A DNA stretch of 8,631 nt from CAZIVE01 sp964542435 (lineage in GTDB: Bacteria > Bacteroidota > Bacteroidia > Bacteroidales > Tannerellaceae): NCBI GenBank assembly GCA_964542435.1, contig CAZIVE010000111.1:1-8631 (forward strand), in the 5' to 3' direction. The notes beneath the pieces were generated by a model. The model was not told the DNA's origin. It was given only the letters and a program-made list of their open reading frames with translations, and did no database searches. Both the position numbers and the translations under genes were made by a program. Within the stretch, counting starts at the first letter, position 1. Each line of letters opens with the position of its first letter. This document shows, in pieces, positions 1 to 6,449 of this stretch.

Positions 1-136
1 ACTCTGGTAGTGCCCAAGTAGGTTTCCATGTTTCTGGAAAGGAACTCTGGTAGTGCCCAAGTAGGTTTTCAGGTTTCTGAAAAGGTACTTTGGTTGTGTC
101 CAAGTATTTTTTTAGATTTTTGGAAAGGTACTTGGA
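1..136. repeat. 43-bp tandem repeat array, three units plus a stub (left edge cut)
   Basis: Three consecutive 43-bp units lie at 1-43, 44-86 and 87-129. Each begins ACTCTGGTAGTG or a variant, continues through CCAAGTA, and ends GGAAAGG. Units 1 and 2 are nearly identical; unit 3 has diverged and is T-rich. A short fourth start (ACTTGGA) follows at 130. The period is not a multiple of three, so the array is unlikely to encode a repetitive protein. GTCCAAGTA at 98-106 and TACTTGGAC at 129-137 are exact inverted copies and could form a hairpin closing the array. The array probably extends beyond the left edge. Its period and general make-up resemble the array downstream of trpA. Confidence 0.85.
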
Positions 137-204
137 CGATGACAGAGTGAAGAATTCAAATCTTATACGAAAGGAACGATGAAAAATCAAACCCTATAAA
201 AAGC

Positions 205-241
205 GAAAGCTTCTACACTCACGTGCGGAAGCTTCCTTTTT
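205..241 (+). terminator. Intrinsic terminator-like hairpin
   Basis: AAGCTTC at 207-213 pairs with GAAGCTT at 228-234 (7 bp, 14-nt loop containing CACGTG), followed by CC and five Ts at 237-241. This is the form of a rho-independent terminator reading rightward. The gene it would serve lies off the left edge beyond the repeat array, or the site terminates an untranslated transcript. No open frame of useful size precedes it in the window. Confidence 0.6.
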
Positions 242-687
242 GACCTAATGTTTACCATACTAAATTAAAATCATTATTTCACATTAATTTACAAACCTCT
301 CGATACTCACGTATGGATTACTGCAAATGTAGACTTTTTTTTCGTGTTGTCATAAAGTTTCACTTTTTTATTTCTTCAAACCTCCTTTTTTAACACGAAA
401 AAGTGATTTGCCATGTATATTAATGTTAAAAACAAAGCAAAAATTAAAATCTTGTTCAGCTGACAATCCCAACAGGATTGAGCAAAAGCAAGCTTGGACG
501 CCTGGATGAAACTATTTTTTAGTTAAAGGAGAGGCAAGCGACAAATGCATTCATATCTCTTTATTTCATCTTAAAAGAAGTCAAACGACAAGATAGAACA
601 GGCACCGTTTCATAGCAAGAAAAGGGATTGAAAACCTTAGAAGTTCTGAGACACAGAAAAAAAATTCTAAAAAAAACGGCGAAAATA
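242..687. other. AT-rich intergenic region without a gene
   Basis: No open frame with coding character was found on either strand; only frames of about ten codons occur. Visible structure consists of inverted repeats: ATAC/GTAT around TCAC at 303-314, the mutually exclusive pair at 338-405 (listed separately), and a 6-bp hairpin CAATCC-CAACA-GGATTG at 464-480 without a T-tract. The stretch is clearly richer in A+T than the trp genes. It may hold the 5' part of a longer regulatory region, but nothing beyond the promoter just downstream can be supported. Confidence 0.6.
338..405. repeat. Overlapping inverted repeats (alternative hairpins)
   Basis: TTTTTCGTGTT at 338-348 is an exact 11-nt inverted copy of AACACGAAAAA at 392-402. 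CACTTTTT at 361-368 is an exact 8-nt inverted copy of AAAAAGTG at 398-405. The two downstream arms share 398-402, so only one helix could form at a time. Both stems are A/T-rich and the larger loop is about 43 nt, so the structures may be weak. No gene is close enough to assign a role. Confidence 0.45.
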
Positions 688-718
688 TTTGCAGTTTATA
701 AATCTATACCTAATTTTG
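688..718 (+). promoter_or_regulatory. Bacteroidetes-type sigma promoter of the trp operon
   Basis: TTTG at 688-691 is followed by exactly 19 nt and then TAATTTTG at 711-718. This is a perfect match to the Bacteroidetes vegetative promoter (-33 TTTG, -7 TAnnTTTG, spacing about 19). Transcription would begin a few bases downstream, around 724-728, leaving roughly 12-15 nt before the leader peptide start and about 195 nt of leader before trpB. The position directly upstream of the attenuator supports it as the operon's main promoter. The start site is inferred, not seen. Confidence 0.8.
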
Positions 719-738
719 CCTCCGAAATATAAGACAAG

Positions 739-801
739 ATGATCAGTTTTACAGAAAATACATATTGGTGGTGGCGCTCTTTACAACTTAAACAGTCGTG
801 A
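739..801 (+). CDS. trpL: trp operon leader peptide with three tandem Trp codons
   Basis: A 20-codon frame, ATG at 739 to TGA at 799-801, encodes MISFTENTYWWWRSLQLKQS. Codons 10-12 (766-774) are TGG TGG TGG. An in-frame TAA at 730 blocks any longer upstream extension. The frame sits just after a predicted promoter and 43 nt before a strong terminator hairpin, which is the layout of a ribosome-mediated attenuation leader. The peptide itself is not expected to have a function. Translation speed through the Trp codons would sense charged tRNA-Trp: stalling when it is scarce favours read-through into trpB, and smooth translation to the stop favours termination. There is no clear Shine-Dalgarno sequence, which is common in this phylum. 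It was identified from sequence and position only. Confidence 0.85.
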   Translation: MISFTENTYWWWRSLQLKQS

Positions 802-882
802 GGAACGAACGAACCTATGTAGTTTTCTAAGGAAGATATAATTAAGAGGTCTGTCGCACTTGCGGCGGACCTCTTTTCTTTT
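753..882 (+). promoter_or_regulatory. trp attenuator: mutually exclusive 1:2, 2:3 and 3:4 RNA helices
   Basis: Four segments can be drawn by eye. Segment 1 (753-769, reaching into the Trp codons) pairs with segment 2 (813-828) through 15 Watson-Crick pairs in blocks of 6, 6 and 3, with G822 and U765-U766 bulged. The 5' part of segment 2 (806-816) can instead pair with segment 3 (847-856) through eight Watson-Crick pairs and one G-U, with one mismatch and one bulge. Segment 3 (844-857) otherwise pairs with segment 4 (862-875) to make the terminator. A ribosome stalled on the Trp codons would break 1:2 and free segment 2 for the 2:3 antiterminator. A ribosome at the stop codon (799-801) would cover about 806-814 and block 2:3, so the terminator forms. 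The logic matches enterobacterial trp attenuation. No folding energies were calculated. Confidence 0.75.
844..882 (+). terminator. Attenuator terminator hairpin upstream of trpB
   Basis: Bases 844-857 pair with 862-875 to form a 14-bp stem. The outer eight pairs are AAGAGGTC/GACCTCTT, followed by six inner pairs including two G-U wobbles, with an ACTT loop at 858-861. A T-rich run (874-882, interrupted by one C) follows, and the trpB start is 39 nt beyond. A strong intrinsic terminator between a promoter and the first structural gene, rather than after a gene, is the signature of attenuation. Confidence 0.88.
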
Positions 883-921
883 ATAGACTTACAATAACAA
901 ACAGATAAATGAAATATTGAA

Positions 922-2133
922 ATGAAAACGTATCAAGTTGATGAAAATGGTTATTACGGTGAATTCGGCGGGGCTTACATTCCTGAGATTCTCCACCAAT
1001 GCGTAGAGGATTTGAAGAATACCTACCTGAAGGTGATCGAGAGCGAAAGCTTCCAGAAGGAATTCCACCGTCTGCTGAAAGATTATGTGGGACGTCCTTC
1101 TCCTCTTTACTATGCAAAACGTCTGAGCGAGAAGTACGGTGCCAAGATCTATCTCAAACGCGAGGACTTAAATCATACAGGTGCACACAAAATCAACAAC
1201 ACCATCGGACAGATCCTCATTGCTCGTGCCATGGGAAAGAAACGCATCATCGCTGAAACAGGTGCCGGACAACATGGTGTAGCTGCCGCGACAGTTGCTG
1301 CTCTGATGGACATGGATTGTGTCGTTTATATGGGCAAGACGGACGTCGAACGTCAGCATCCGAATGTACAACGCATGGAAATGCTCGGTGCGAAAGTTGT
1401 TCCTGTTACTAGCGGAAATATGACGTTGAAAGACGCTACCAACGAAGCCATCCGCGACTGGTGCTGTCATCCCGAAGATACGTACTATATCATAGGTTCC
1501 ACTGTTGGACCTCATCCTTATCCTGACATGGTCGCTCGCCTGCAGTCGGTCATCAGTGCTGAAATCAAGGAGCAGTTGAAAGAGAAAGAGGGTCGTGACT
1601 ATCCCGATTATCTGATGGCTTGCGTCGGAGGCGGAAGCAATGCAGCCGGCACCATCTACCATTATCTGGACGATGAACGCGTCAAGATCGTACTCGCTGA
1701 AGCAGGAGGTCAAGGCATCTTCTCCGGAAAGAGTGCCGCAACGATCCATCTCGGAAGAAAAGGCATTATCCACGGCTCACGCACTTTGGTCATGCAGAAT
1801 GAAGATGGACAGATCGAAGAACCCTTCTCTGTTTCGGCAGGTCTGGACTATCCAGGCATCGGACCGCTGCACGCCAATCTCTCTGCTCAACATCGAGCCA
1901 CCGTTTTAGCTATCAATGATGACGAAGCTCTCAACGCAGCTTTCGAACTGACGCGCCTCGAAGGTATCATTCCGGCTTTGGAAAGTGCACACGCTTTAGG
2001 TGCACTGCCGAAGATTCCGTTCAAAGCAGACGATGTAGTCGTTCTGACGGTTTCAGGCCGAGGCGACAAAGACATGGACACATATATCAAATACAAGGAC
2101 CAAATAAACAACAAACTCCAAACCATTAAATGA
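922..2133 (+). CDS. trpB: Tryptophan synthase beta subunit
   Basis: This 403-residue PLP enzyme condenses indole with L-serine to give tryptophan, working in an alpha2-beta2 complex with TrpA. The length fits the main TrpB family. The N-terminus carries GYYGEFGGAYIPE. The PLP lysine lies in HTGAHKINN (K90, matching E. coli K87). The catalytic glutamate is E112 in ETGAGQHG, and the phosphate-binding GGGSN is at 236-240. The ATG at 922 places these residues three positions after their E. coli counterparts, supporting the start. There is no clear ribosome-binding site, only an A-rich stretch. It is the first structural gene after the attenuator, whereas in enterobacteria trpE comes first; trpB first is a usual Bacteroidetes order. 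Its stop codon lies 8 nt before the preferred trpE start. It has a single Trp residue. Confidence 0.98.
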   Translation: MKTYQVDENGYYGEFGGAYIPEILHQCVEDLKNTYLKVIESESFQKEFHRLLKDYVGRPSPLYYAKRLSEKYGAKIYLKREDLNHTGAHKINNTIGQILIARAMGKKRIIAETGAGQHGVAAATVAALMDMDCVVYMGKTDVERQHPNVQRMEMLGAKVVPVTSGNMTLKDATNEAIRDWCCHPEDTYYIIGSTVGPHPYPDMVARLQSVISAEIKEQLKEKEGRDYPDYLMACVGGGSNAAGTIYHYLDDERVKIVLAEAGGQGIFSGKSAATIHLGRKGIIHGSRTLVMQNEDGQIEEPFSVSAGLDYPGIGPLHANLSAQHRATVLAINDDEALNAAFELTRLEGIIPALESAHALGALPKIPFKADDVVVLTVSGRGDKDMDTYIKYKDQINNKLQTIK

Positions 2134-2141
2134 GGAAGATT

Positions 2142-3703
2142 ATGAGCAATTACAGTTTTACAACAGCAAGCAAAAAGGTCATGGGCGACCTGCATACACC
2201 GGTCAGCCTTTACCTGAAGTTACGTGACATTTATCCCGAATCAGCACTTCTCGAAAGCTCCGATTTTCATGGNNNNNNNNNNNNNNNNNNNNNNNNNNNN
2301 NNNNNNNNNNNNNNNNNNNNNNNNNNNNNNNNNNNNNNNNNNNNNNNNNNNNNNNNNNNNNNNNNNNNNNNNAGTTACGTGACATTTATCCCGAATCAGC
2401 ACTTCTCGAAAGCTCCGATTTTCATGGTAATGAGAACAGTCTTTCCTACATAGCGCTCCGCCCGTTAGCCAGCATCGGGATCAATAACAACGAATGTACG
2501 TCCACCTTCCCGGATGGATCGAAAGAGGTAAAGCCTCTCGGCGAGAAGTTCGACGTAGCCAAGGCTATGGATGAATTTCTTCATCGTTTCACGGTGGAAG
2601 GCAATGACAAAGAGATCAGCGGGCTGTTCGGCTACACAGCTTTCGATGCCGTACGCTATTTCGAGAACATTCCCGTGATGGAATCGCACCATGAGGAGAA
2701 CGATGCACCGGACATGTTCTACATCTTATATAAATACACATTGGTCTTCGATCACTTCAAGAACGAGCTGACGCTTATCGAGCTGCTCGCTCCGGGAGAA
2801 AAGGAGAATCTGAATGAGATCGAGACCTTGATCGAGAACCGCAACTTTGCATCCTATAACTTCCGCCCGACCGGCGCCGAAACCTCTTCCATCACAGATG
2901 AAGAGTATAAGGCAATGGTTCGTGAAGGTGTAAAACACTGCATGCGCGGAGATGTTTTCCAGATCGTATTGAGCAGACGTTTCGAACAAGCGTTCCAAGG
3001 CGATGACTTCAAGGTTTACCGTGCGTTGCGCAGCATCAATCCTTCGCCCTATCTGTTCTACTTCGACTTCGGCGGATTCCGTATCTTCGGTTCATCACCT
3101 GAGACACACTGCAAGATAAAAGACCGCCACGCCAGCATCGATCCGATCGCCGGAACCGCTTTCCGTACTGGTAACATCGAGATAGACAAGCAACGTACCG
3201 AAACGCTCATCAATGATCCGAAAGAGAATTCCGAACATGTCATGCTGGTTGATCTCGCCCGCAATGATCTGAGCCGTAACGCACACAATGTTCAAGTGGA
3301 TTTCTATAAGGAGATTCAATATTACAGCCACGTCATCCACCTCGTTTCACGAGTAAGCGGCGAACTGAACGATGACGCGAATCCCATCAAGACCTACATC
3401 GACACATTTCCTGCAGGAACGTTGAGTGGTGCACCTAAGATTCGTGCTATGCAACTGATCACTGAGATTGAGGAGCACAACCGTGGAGCTTACGGTGGCT
3501 GCATTGGTTTCATCGGATTGAATGGCAATCTGAACCAGGCTATCACCATCCGAACCTTCGTCAGTCGTGGAAACGTACTCTATTATCAGGCCGGAGCAGG
3601 AATCGTGGCACAGAGCAAAGACGCTCGCGAACTGCAAGAGGTAAACAGCAAACTGGGTGCATTGAAAAAGGCTATCGATCTCGCTGCTACATTAATCAAC
3701 TAA
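2142..3703 (+). CDS. trpE: Anthranilate synthase component I (interrupted by an assembly gap)
   Basis: TrpE converts chorismate and ammonia (supplied by TrpG) to anthranilate. The coding sequence is broken by 100 Ns with a duplicated 55-bp flank, which shifts the frame. Removing the Ns and one copy joins the frames into 468 residues, a normal length. The N-terminal part carries LLESS (36-40), the conserved site for tryptophan feedback inhibition. The chorismate-binding domain shows FQIVLSRRFEQ, PYLFYFD, FGSSPETH, PIAGTAFRTG, HVMLVDLARNDLSR, FPAGTLSGAPKIRAM and QAGAGIVAQS in family order. I prefer ATG 2142 over the in-frame ATG 2130 that overlaps the trpB stop: GAGG at 2132-2135 sits 6 nt upstream, and the N-terminus then has the usual family length. 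No Trp residue occurs in the readable sequence. The frame break is judged to be an artefact. Confidence 0.95.
2218..2427. other. Scaffold gap (100 Ns) with identical 55-bp flanks
   Basis: Ns fill 2273-2372, exactly 100 bases, the conventional length for a gap of unknown size. The 55 bp before it (2218-2272) are repeated exactly after it (2373-2427). The most economical reading is two contigs sharing a k-mer-length end overlap that a scaffolder failed to merge. The offset between copies is 155 bp, not a multiple of three, which explains why the trpE frame changes here. Merging the copies gives a continuous TrpE protein through LRDIYPESALLESSDFHGN. Confidence 0.95.
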
Positions 3704-3716
3704 CAGACGAAACAAA

Positions 3717-4283
3717 ATGAAAATCCTATTATTAGATAATTACGACTCCTTCACCTATAATCTTCTTCACATTTTGAGGGAGTTAGGAGCTGATACAGAC
3801 GTGATCCGCAATGACAAAATCACGCTCGACGAAGTGGACGCCTATGACAAAATCATCCTCTCGCCAGGTCCGGGCATTCCGGAAGAAGCAGGCATCATGC
3901 TACCGCTTATCAAACGTTATGCACCCACCAAAAGTATCCTCGGCGTATGCCTCGGAGAACAGGGAATCGGCGAAGCCTTCGGTGCAAAACTGCTCAACCT
4001 GACGAACGTGCATCATGGCGTCTGCTCTGACATCCGCATCCTCAAGAAAGATCCGCTGTTCAGTGGCCTTGAACCGTGCTTCATTGCAGGTCGTTATCAT
4101 TCATGGGTCGTCTCGAAAGAAGACTTTCCGGAATGTCTCGAGATCACGGCGGTGGATATGCAAGAGGGACAAGTCATGGCGATCCGTCATAAAGAGTACA
4201 ATGTGCGTGGCATTCAGTTCCATCCCGAATCCGTACTCACACCCAAAGGAAAGATCATTATTCAGAACTTTCTAAATCTTTAA
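3717..4283 (+). CDS. trpG: Anthranilate synthase component II (glutamine amidotransferase)
   Basis: This 188-residue class I glutamine amidotransferase supplies ammonia from glutamine to TrpE. Family features include DNYDSFTYNL (7-16), the oxyanion strand SPGPGIP (49-55), the nucleophile elbow GVCLGEQ with catalytic C78, GRYHSW, and the H169-P-E171 part of the triad in FHPES. The length is normal for a stand-alone domain, not fused to TrpE or TrpD. The elbow residue after CLG is Glu (E81), where many family members have His; it is not part of the Cys-His-Glu triad, so activity is expected. It starts 13 nt after trpE and ends 3 nt before the cupin gene. The same subunit could also serve aminodeoxychorismate synthase, as in some bacteria, but its place in the operon points to tryptophan. 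Confidence 0.97.
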   Translation: MKILLLDNYDSFTYNLLHILRELGADTDVIRNDKITLDEVDAYDKIILSPGPGIPEEAGIMLPLIKRYAPTKSILGVCLGEQGIGEAFGAKLLNLTNVHHGVCSDIRILKKDPLFSGLEPCFIAGRYHSWVVSKEDFPECLEITAVDMQEGQVMAIRHKEYNVRGIQFHPESVLTPKGKIIIQNFLNL

Positions 4284-4286
4284 AAC

Positions 4287-4610
4287 ATGGAATTTATAAC
4301 TCCACCCAACCATTATGGATTTCGCGCAAAAAAGATCTTCGGGACACCGATCACCGGAACGCTCACAGACTGCTCCATCGCACTCATCGAACCGAACGGT
4401 GGAGGTCCCAAGCCTATGCATCAGCATCCTCACGACCATTTCTTCATCGTCATTAATGGCGAAGCAACCATTTATGAAGGAGAGACGAAAACCCTCGTGA
4501 AGGCCGACGAAGCCATCTATGTAAAAGGAGACGTGATGCATTCCATCTGGAACGAAAGCGACGCTCCCCTCAAGATGATTGGAATAACGATTAAACAAGA
4601 ACAACTTTAA
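4287..4610 (+). CDS. Small single-domain cupin protein inside the trp operon
   Basis: This 107-residue protein has one cupin fold. Motif 1 is MHQHPHDHFFIVINGEA, with putative metal ligands H45 and H47 and with H51 near where a glutamate is usual. Motif 2 is KGDVMHSIWN, with H85 as the fourth ligand. There is no signal peptide, membrane segment or second domain, so it is probably a cytoplasmic metal-binding barrel. It begins 3 nt after the trpG stop and ends 13 nt before trpD, and so is almost certainly cotranscribed and possibly translationally coupled with trpG. No step of tryptophan synthesis needs a cupin. It might bind a pathway compound or act as an isomerase, dioxygenase or sensor, but the sequence does not decide. 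The family assignment is firm; the function is unknown. Confidence 0.88.
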   Translation: MEFITPPNHYGFRAKKIFGTPITGTLTDCSIALIEPNGGGPKPMHQHPHDHFFIVINGEATIYEGETKTLVKADEAIYVKGDVMHSIWNESDAPLKMIGITIKQEQL

Positions 4611-4623
4611 ACAACTGATTAAG

Positions 4624-5619
4624 ATGAAAGATATATTATACAGATTATTCGAAAATCAATATTTAGGACGTGACGAAGCACGTACCATCCTGCAGAACAT
4701 TGCAAAGGGAATGTATAGCGAGACACAGGTCGCCAGTCTGATCACCGTTTTTCTCATGAGAAACATCTCTGTCGAAGAACTTATCGGATTTCGCGACGCA
4801 CTGCTCGACATGCGTCTTCCCGTGGATATGCACGAGTATAAACCCATCGACATCGTAGGAACAGGCGGCGACGGTAAAAACACCTTCAACATCAGTACCA
4901 CATCCTGTTTCGTGGTGGCAGGTGCCGGATATAATGTAGTTAAACATGGCAATTATGGAGCGACTTCCATAAGTGGCGCCAGCAACGTCATGGAACAGCA
5001 CGGCGTGAAATTCACAACCGACGTCGCCAAACTCCGTGCTTCGATAGAGGCCTGCCACATTGCCTATCTTCATGCACCGCTCTTCAATCCTGCATTGAAG
5101 GCTGTAGCTCCCGTCAGAAAAAGTCTCGGCGTACGTAGTTTCTTCAATATGCTCGGACCGCTCGTCAATCCGGCGCTTCCGGCCTATCAGCTGCTCGGTG
5201 TATATAACCTGCCGCTGCTCCGTCTTTACAGCTATATCTATCAGGAAAGTGGAACGAAGTTTGCCGTCGTTCATAGCATGGACGGATATGACGAAATTTC
5301 TTTAACTGATATGTTCAAGGTGTCAATGGCAGCCAAAGAAAAAGTATTCTCACCGGAGATGCTCGGGTTCGAACGCGTCAAGGAAGAGGAGCTTTTCGGA
5401 GGCGAAACGCCGGAAGATGCGGCCAAAATATTCGACAATGTCTTGGGAAATAAAGCAACAGCCGGACAGACAAACTGCGTGATTGCCAATTCAGCCTTTG
5501 CCATCCAGGTTATTTGTCCTGAAAAGAAAATCGACGAATGCATTGCCGAAGCCCGCGAATCTCTTGAAAGCGGGAAAGCCATGGCAACACTGAAGAAATT
5601 CCTTGCACTGAATTCTTAA
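4624..5619 (+). CDS. trpD: Anthranilate phosphoribosyltransferase
   Basis: TrpD transfers the phosphoribosyl group of PRPP to anthranilate. The 331-residue length is typical. The PRPP-binding glycine loop GTGGDG is at 79-84, NIST at 89-92, and KHGN at 107-110. The segment APVRKSLGVRSFFNMLGPL carries R165, equivalent to the anthranilate-contacting arginine R164 of the Sulfolobus enzyme. Two positions differ from the commonest sequence: KHGNY instead of KHGNR, and N155 (LFNPALK) where the Sulfolobus enzyme has H154. Both may be lineage-typical, since the rest of the site is intact. It follows the cupin gene by 13 nt and precedes trpC by 23 nt. It contains no Trp residue. Thymidine phosphorylases share the fold, but the GTGGDG and VRKSLG signatures favour TrpD. 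Confidence 0.97.
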   Translation: MKDILYRLFENQYLGRDEARTILQNIAKGMYSETQVASLITVFLMRNISVEELIGFRDALLDMRLPVDMHEYKPIDIVGTGGDGKNTFNISTTSCFVVAGAGYNVVKHGNYGATSISGASNVMEQHGVKFTTDVAKLRASIEACHIAYLHAPLFNPALKAVAPVRKSLGVRSFFNMLGPLVNPALPAYQLLGVYNLPLLRLYSYIYQESGTKFAVVHSMDGYDEISLTDMFKVSMAAKEKVFSPEMLGFERVKEEELFGGETPEDAAKIFDNVLGNKATAGQTNCVIANSAFAIQVICPEKKIDECIAEARESLESGKAMATLKKFLALNS

Positions 5620-5642
5620 AAACAGAACATAACGAAACGAAC

Positions 5643-6449
5643 ATGAAAGACGTTTTGCAAGATATCGTAAAGAACAAACTGATTGAAGTGGCGCAACTGA
5701 AGCAGGCCGTTTCACTCTCTACGTTGGTTCGCATGGGAGGAGAAAGAATGGAGGAAGAGGTGCATAGCATGAGCCAAGCACTCTCCTCCTCGCCTTCAGG
5801 CATCATTTCGGAGTTTAAAAGGAAGAGTCCGTCGAAAGGCTGGCTCCATCCGAACGCCGACGTGAAAGAGGTCGTTCCTGCGTATGAAAAAGCGGGGGCT
5901 TCTGCCTGTTCCATCCTTACAGATGGAAATTTCTTCGGCGGTTCCGTCAGTGATTTGCAGCAGGCACGTCACTTGGTTGATCTTCCCTTATTGAGGAAAG
6001 ATTTCATCATCGACGAATATCAGCTTTATCAGTCACGGGTGCTCGGCGCCGATGCGATTCTCCTGATTGCAGCCTGCCTCACGCATGGGGAATGCCAGAG
6101 ATTGGCCGAATGTGCGCATCGTCTTCAACTGGAGGTATTGCTGGAAATCCATTCCGAAGAGGAACTCGACTATCTCAGTTGTCAACCTGATATGTTGGGC
6201 GTGAACAATCGTAATCTCGGGACTTTCGACACAAATGTGGACAACTCTTTCCATCTGGTAGAAAAGATGAAAGAGGCTGTGAAAGATTCATCCACTGTAT
6301 TGGTAGCCGAAAGCGGCATCAGAGATACGGCCACTGTCAAAGAGTTACGCGCCGCCGGTTTCAAGGGATTCCTCATCGGCGAAACCTTCATGAAAAGCGA
6401 ACATCCAGGAGCAACTCTCCAACAATTCATTCAGGATCTGTCATGCTGA
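5643..6449 (+). CDS. trpC: Indole-3-glycerol phosphate synthase
   Basis: This 268-residue TIM-barrel enzyme decarboxylates and cyclises CdRP to indole-glycerol phosphate. The catalytic set is complete: E57 and K59 in ISEFKRKSPSKG, K119 in LLRKDFIID, E168 in LLEIHSEEEL, N189 in GVNNRN, and E223-S224 in AESGI. These match the Sulfolobus residues E51, K53, K110, E159, N180, E210 and S211 in order. The phosphate-site region LTDGNFFGGS is also present. It is monofunctional, with the isomerase encoded separately by the next gene rather than fused as in E. coli. Its last 7 nt overlap the start of trpF, implying translational coupling. Confidence 0.97.
   Translation: MKDVLQDIVKNKLIEVAQLKQAVSLSTLVRMGGERMEEEVHSMSQALSSSPSGIISEFKRKSPSKGWLHPNADVKEVVPAYEKAGASACSILTDGNFFGGSVSDLQQARHLVDLPLLRKDFIIDEYQLYQSRVLGADAILLIAACLTHGECQRLAECAHRLQLEVLLEIHSEEELDYLSCQPDMLGVNNRNLGTFDTNVDNSFHLVEKMKEAVKDSSTVLVAESGIRDTATVKELRAAGFKGFLIGETFMKSEHPGATLQQFIQDLSC

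Noticed and set aside
179..199. Six-codon frame MKNQTL after AAAGGAACG and before the 205-241 hairpin
   Set aside because: Too short to support, and no regulatory codon bias is visible.
768..781. GTGGTGGCGCTCTT matches 10 of 14 positions of the 3' arm of the attenuator terminator and could pair with its 5' arm
   Set aside because: Four of the pairs are G-U with a 2x2 internal loop, and a ribosome stalled at the Trp codons would cover it, giving the wrong regulatory logic. The 2:3 pairing at 806-816 fits better.
909..920. Three-codon frame ATG AAA TAT TGA just before trpB
   Set aside because: Likely chance in an A-rich leader; no sign of coupling.
2130..2141. ATG 2130 overlapping the trpB stop as the trpE start
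   Set aside because: ATG 2142 has a better spaced GAGG and gives the normal N-terminus. The 4-nt overlap start remains possible but less likely.
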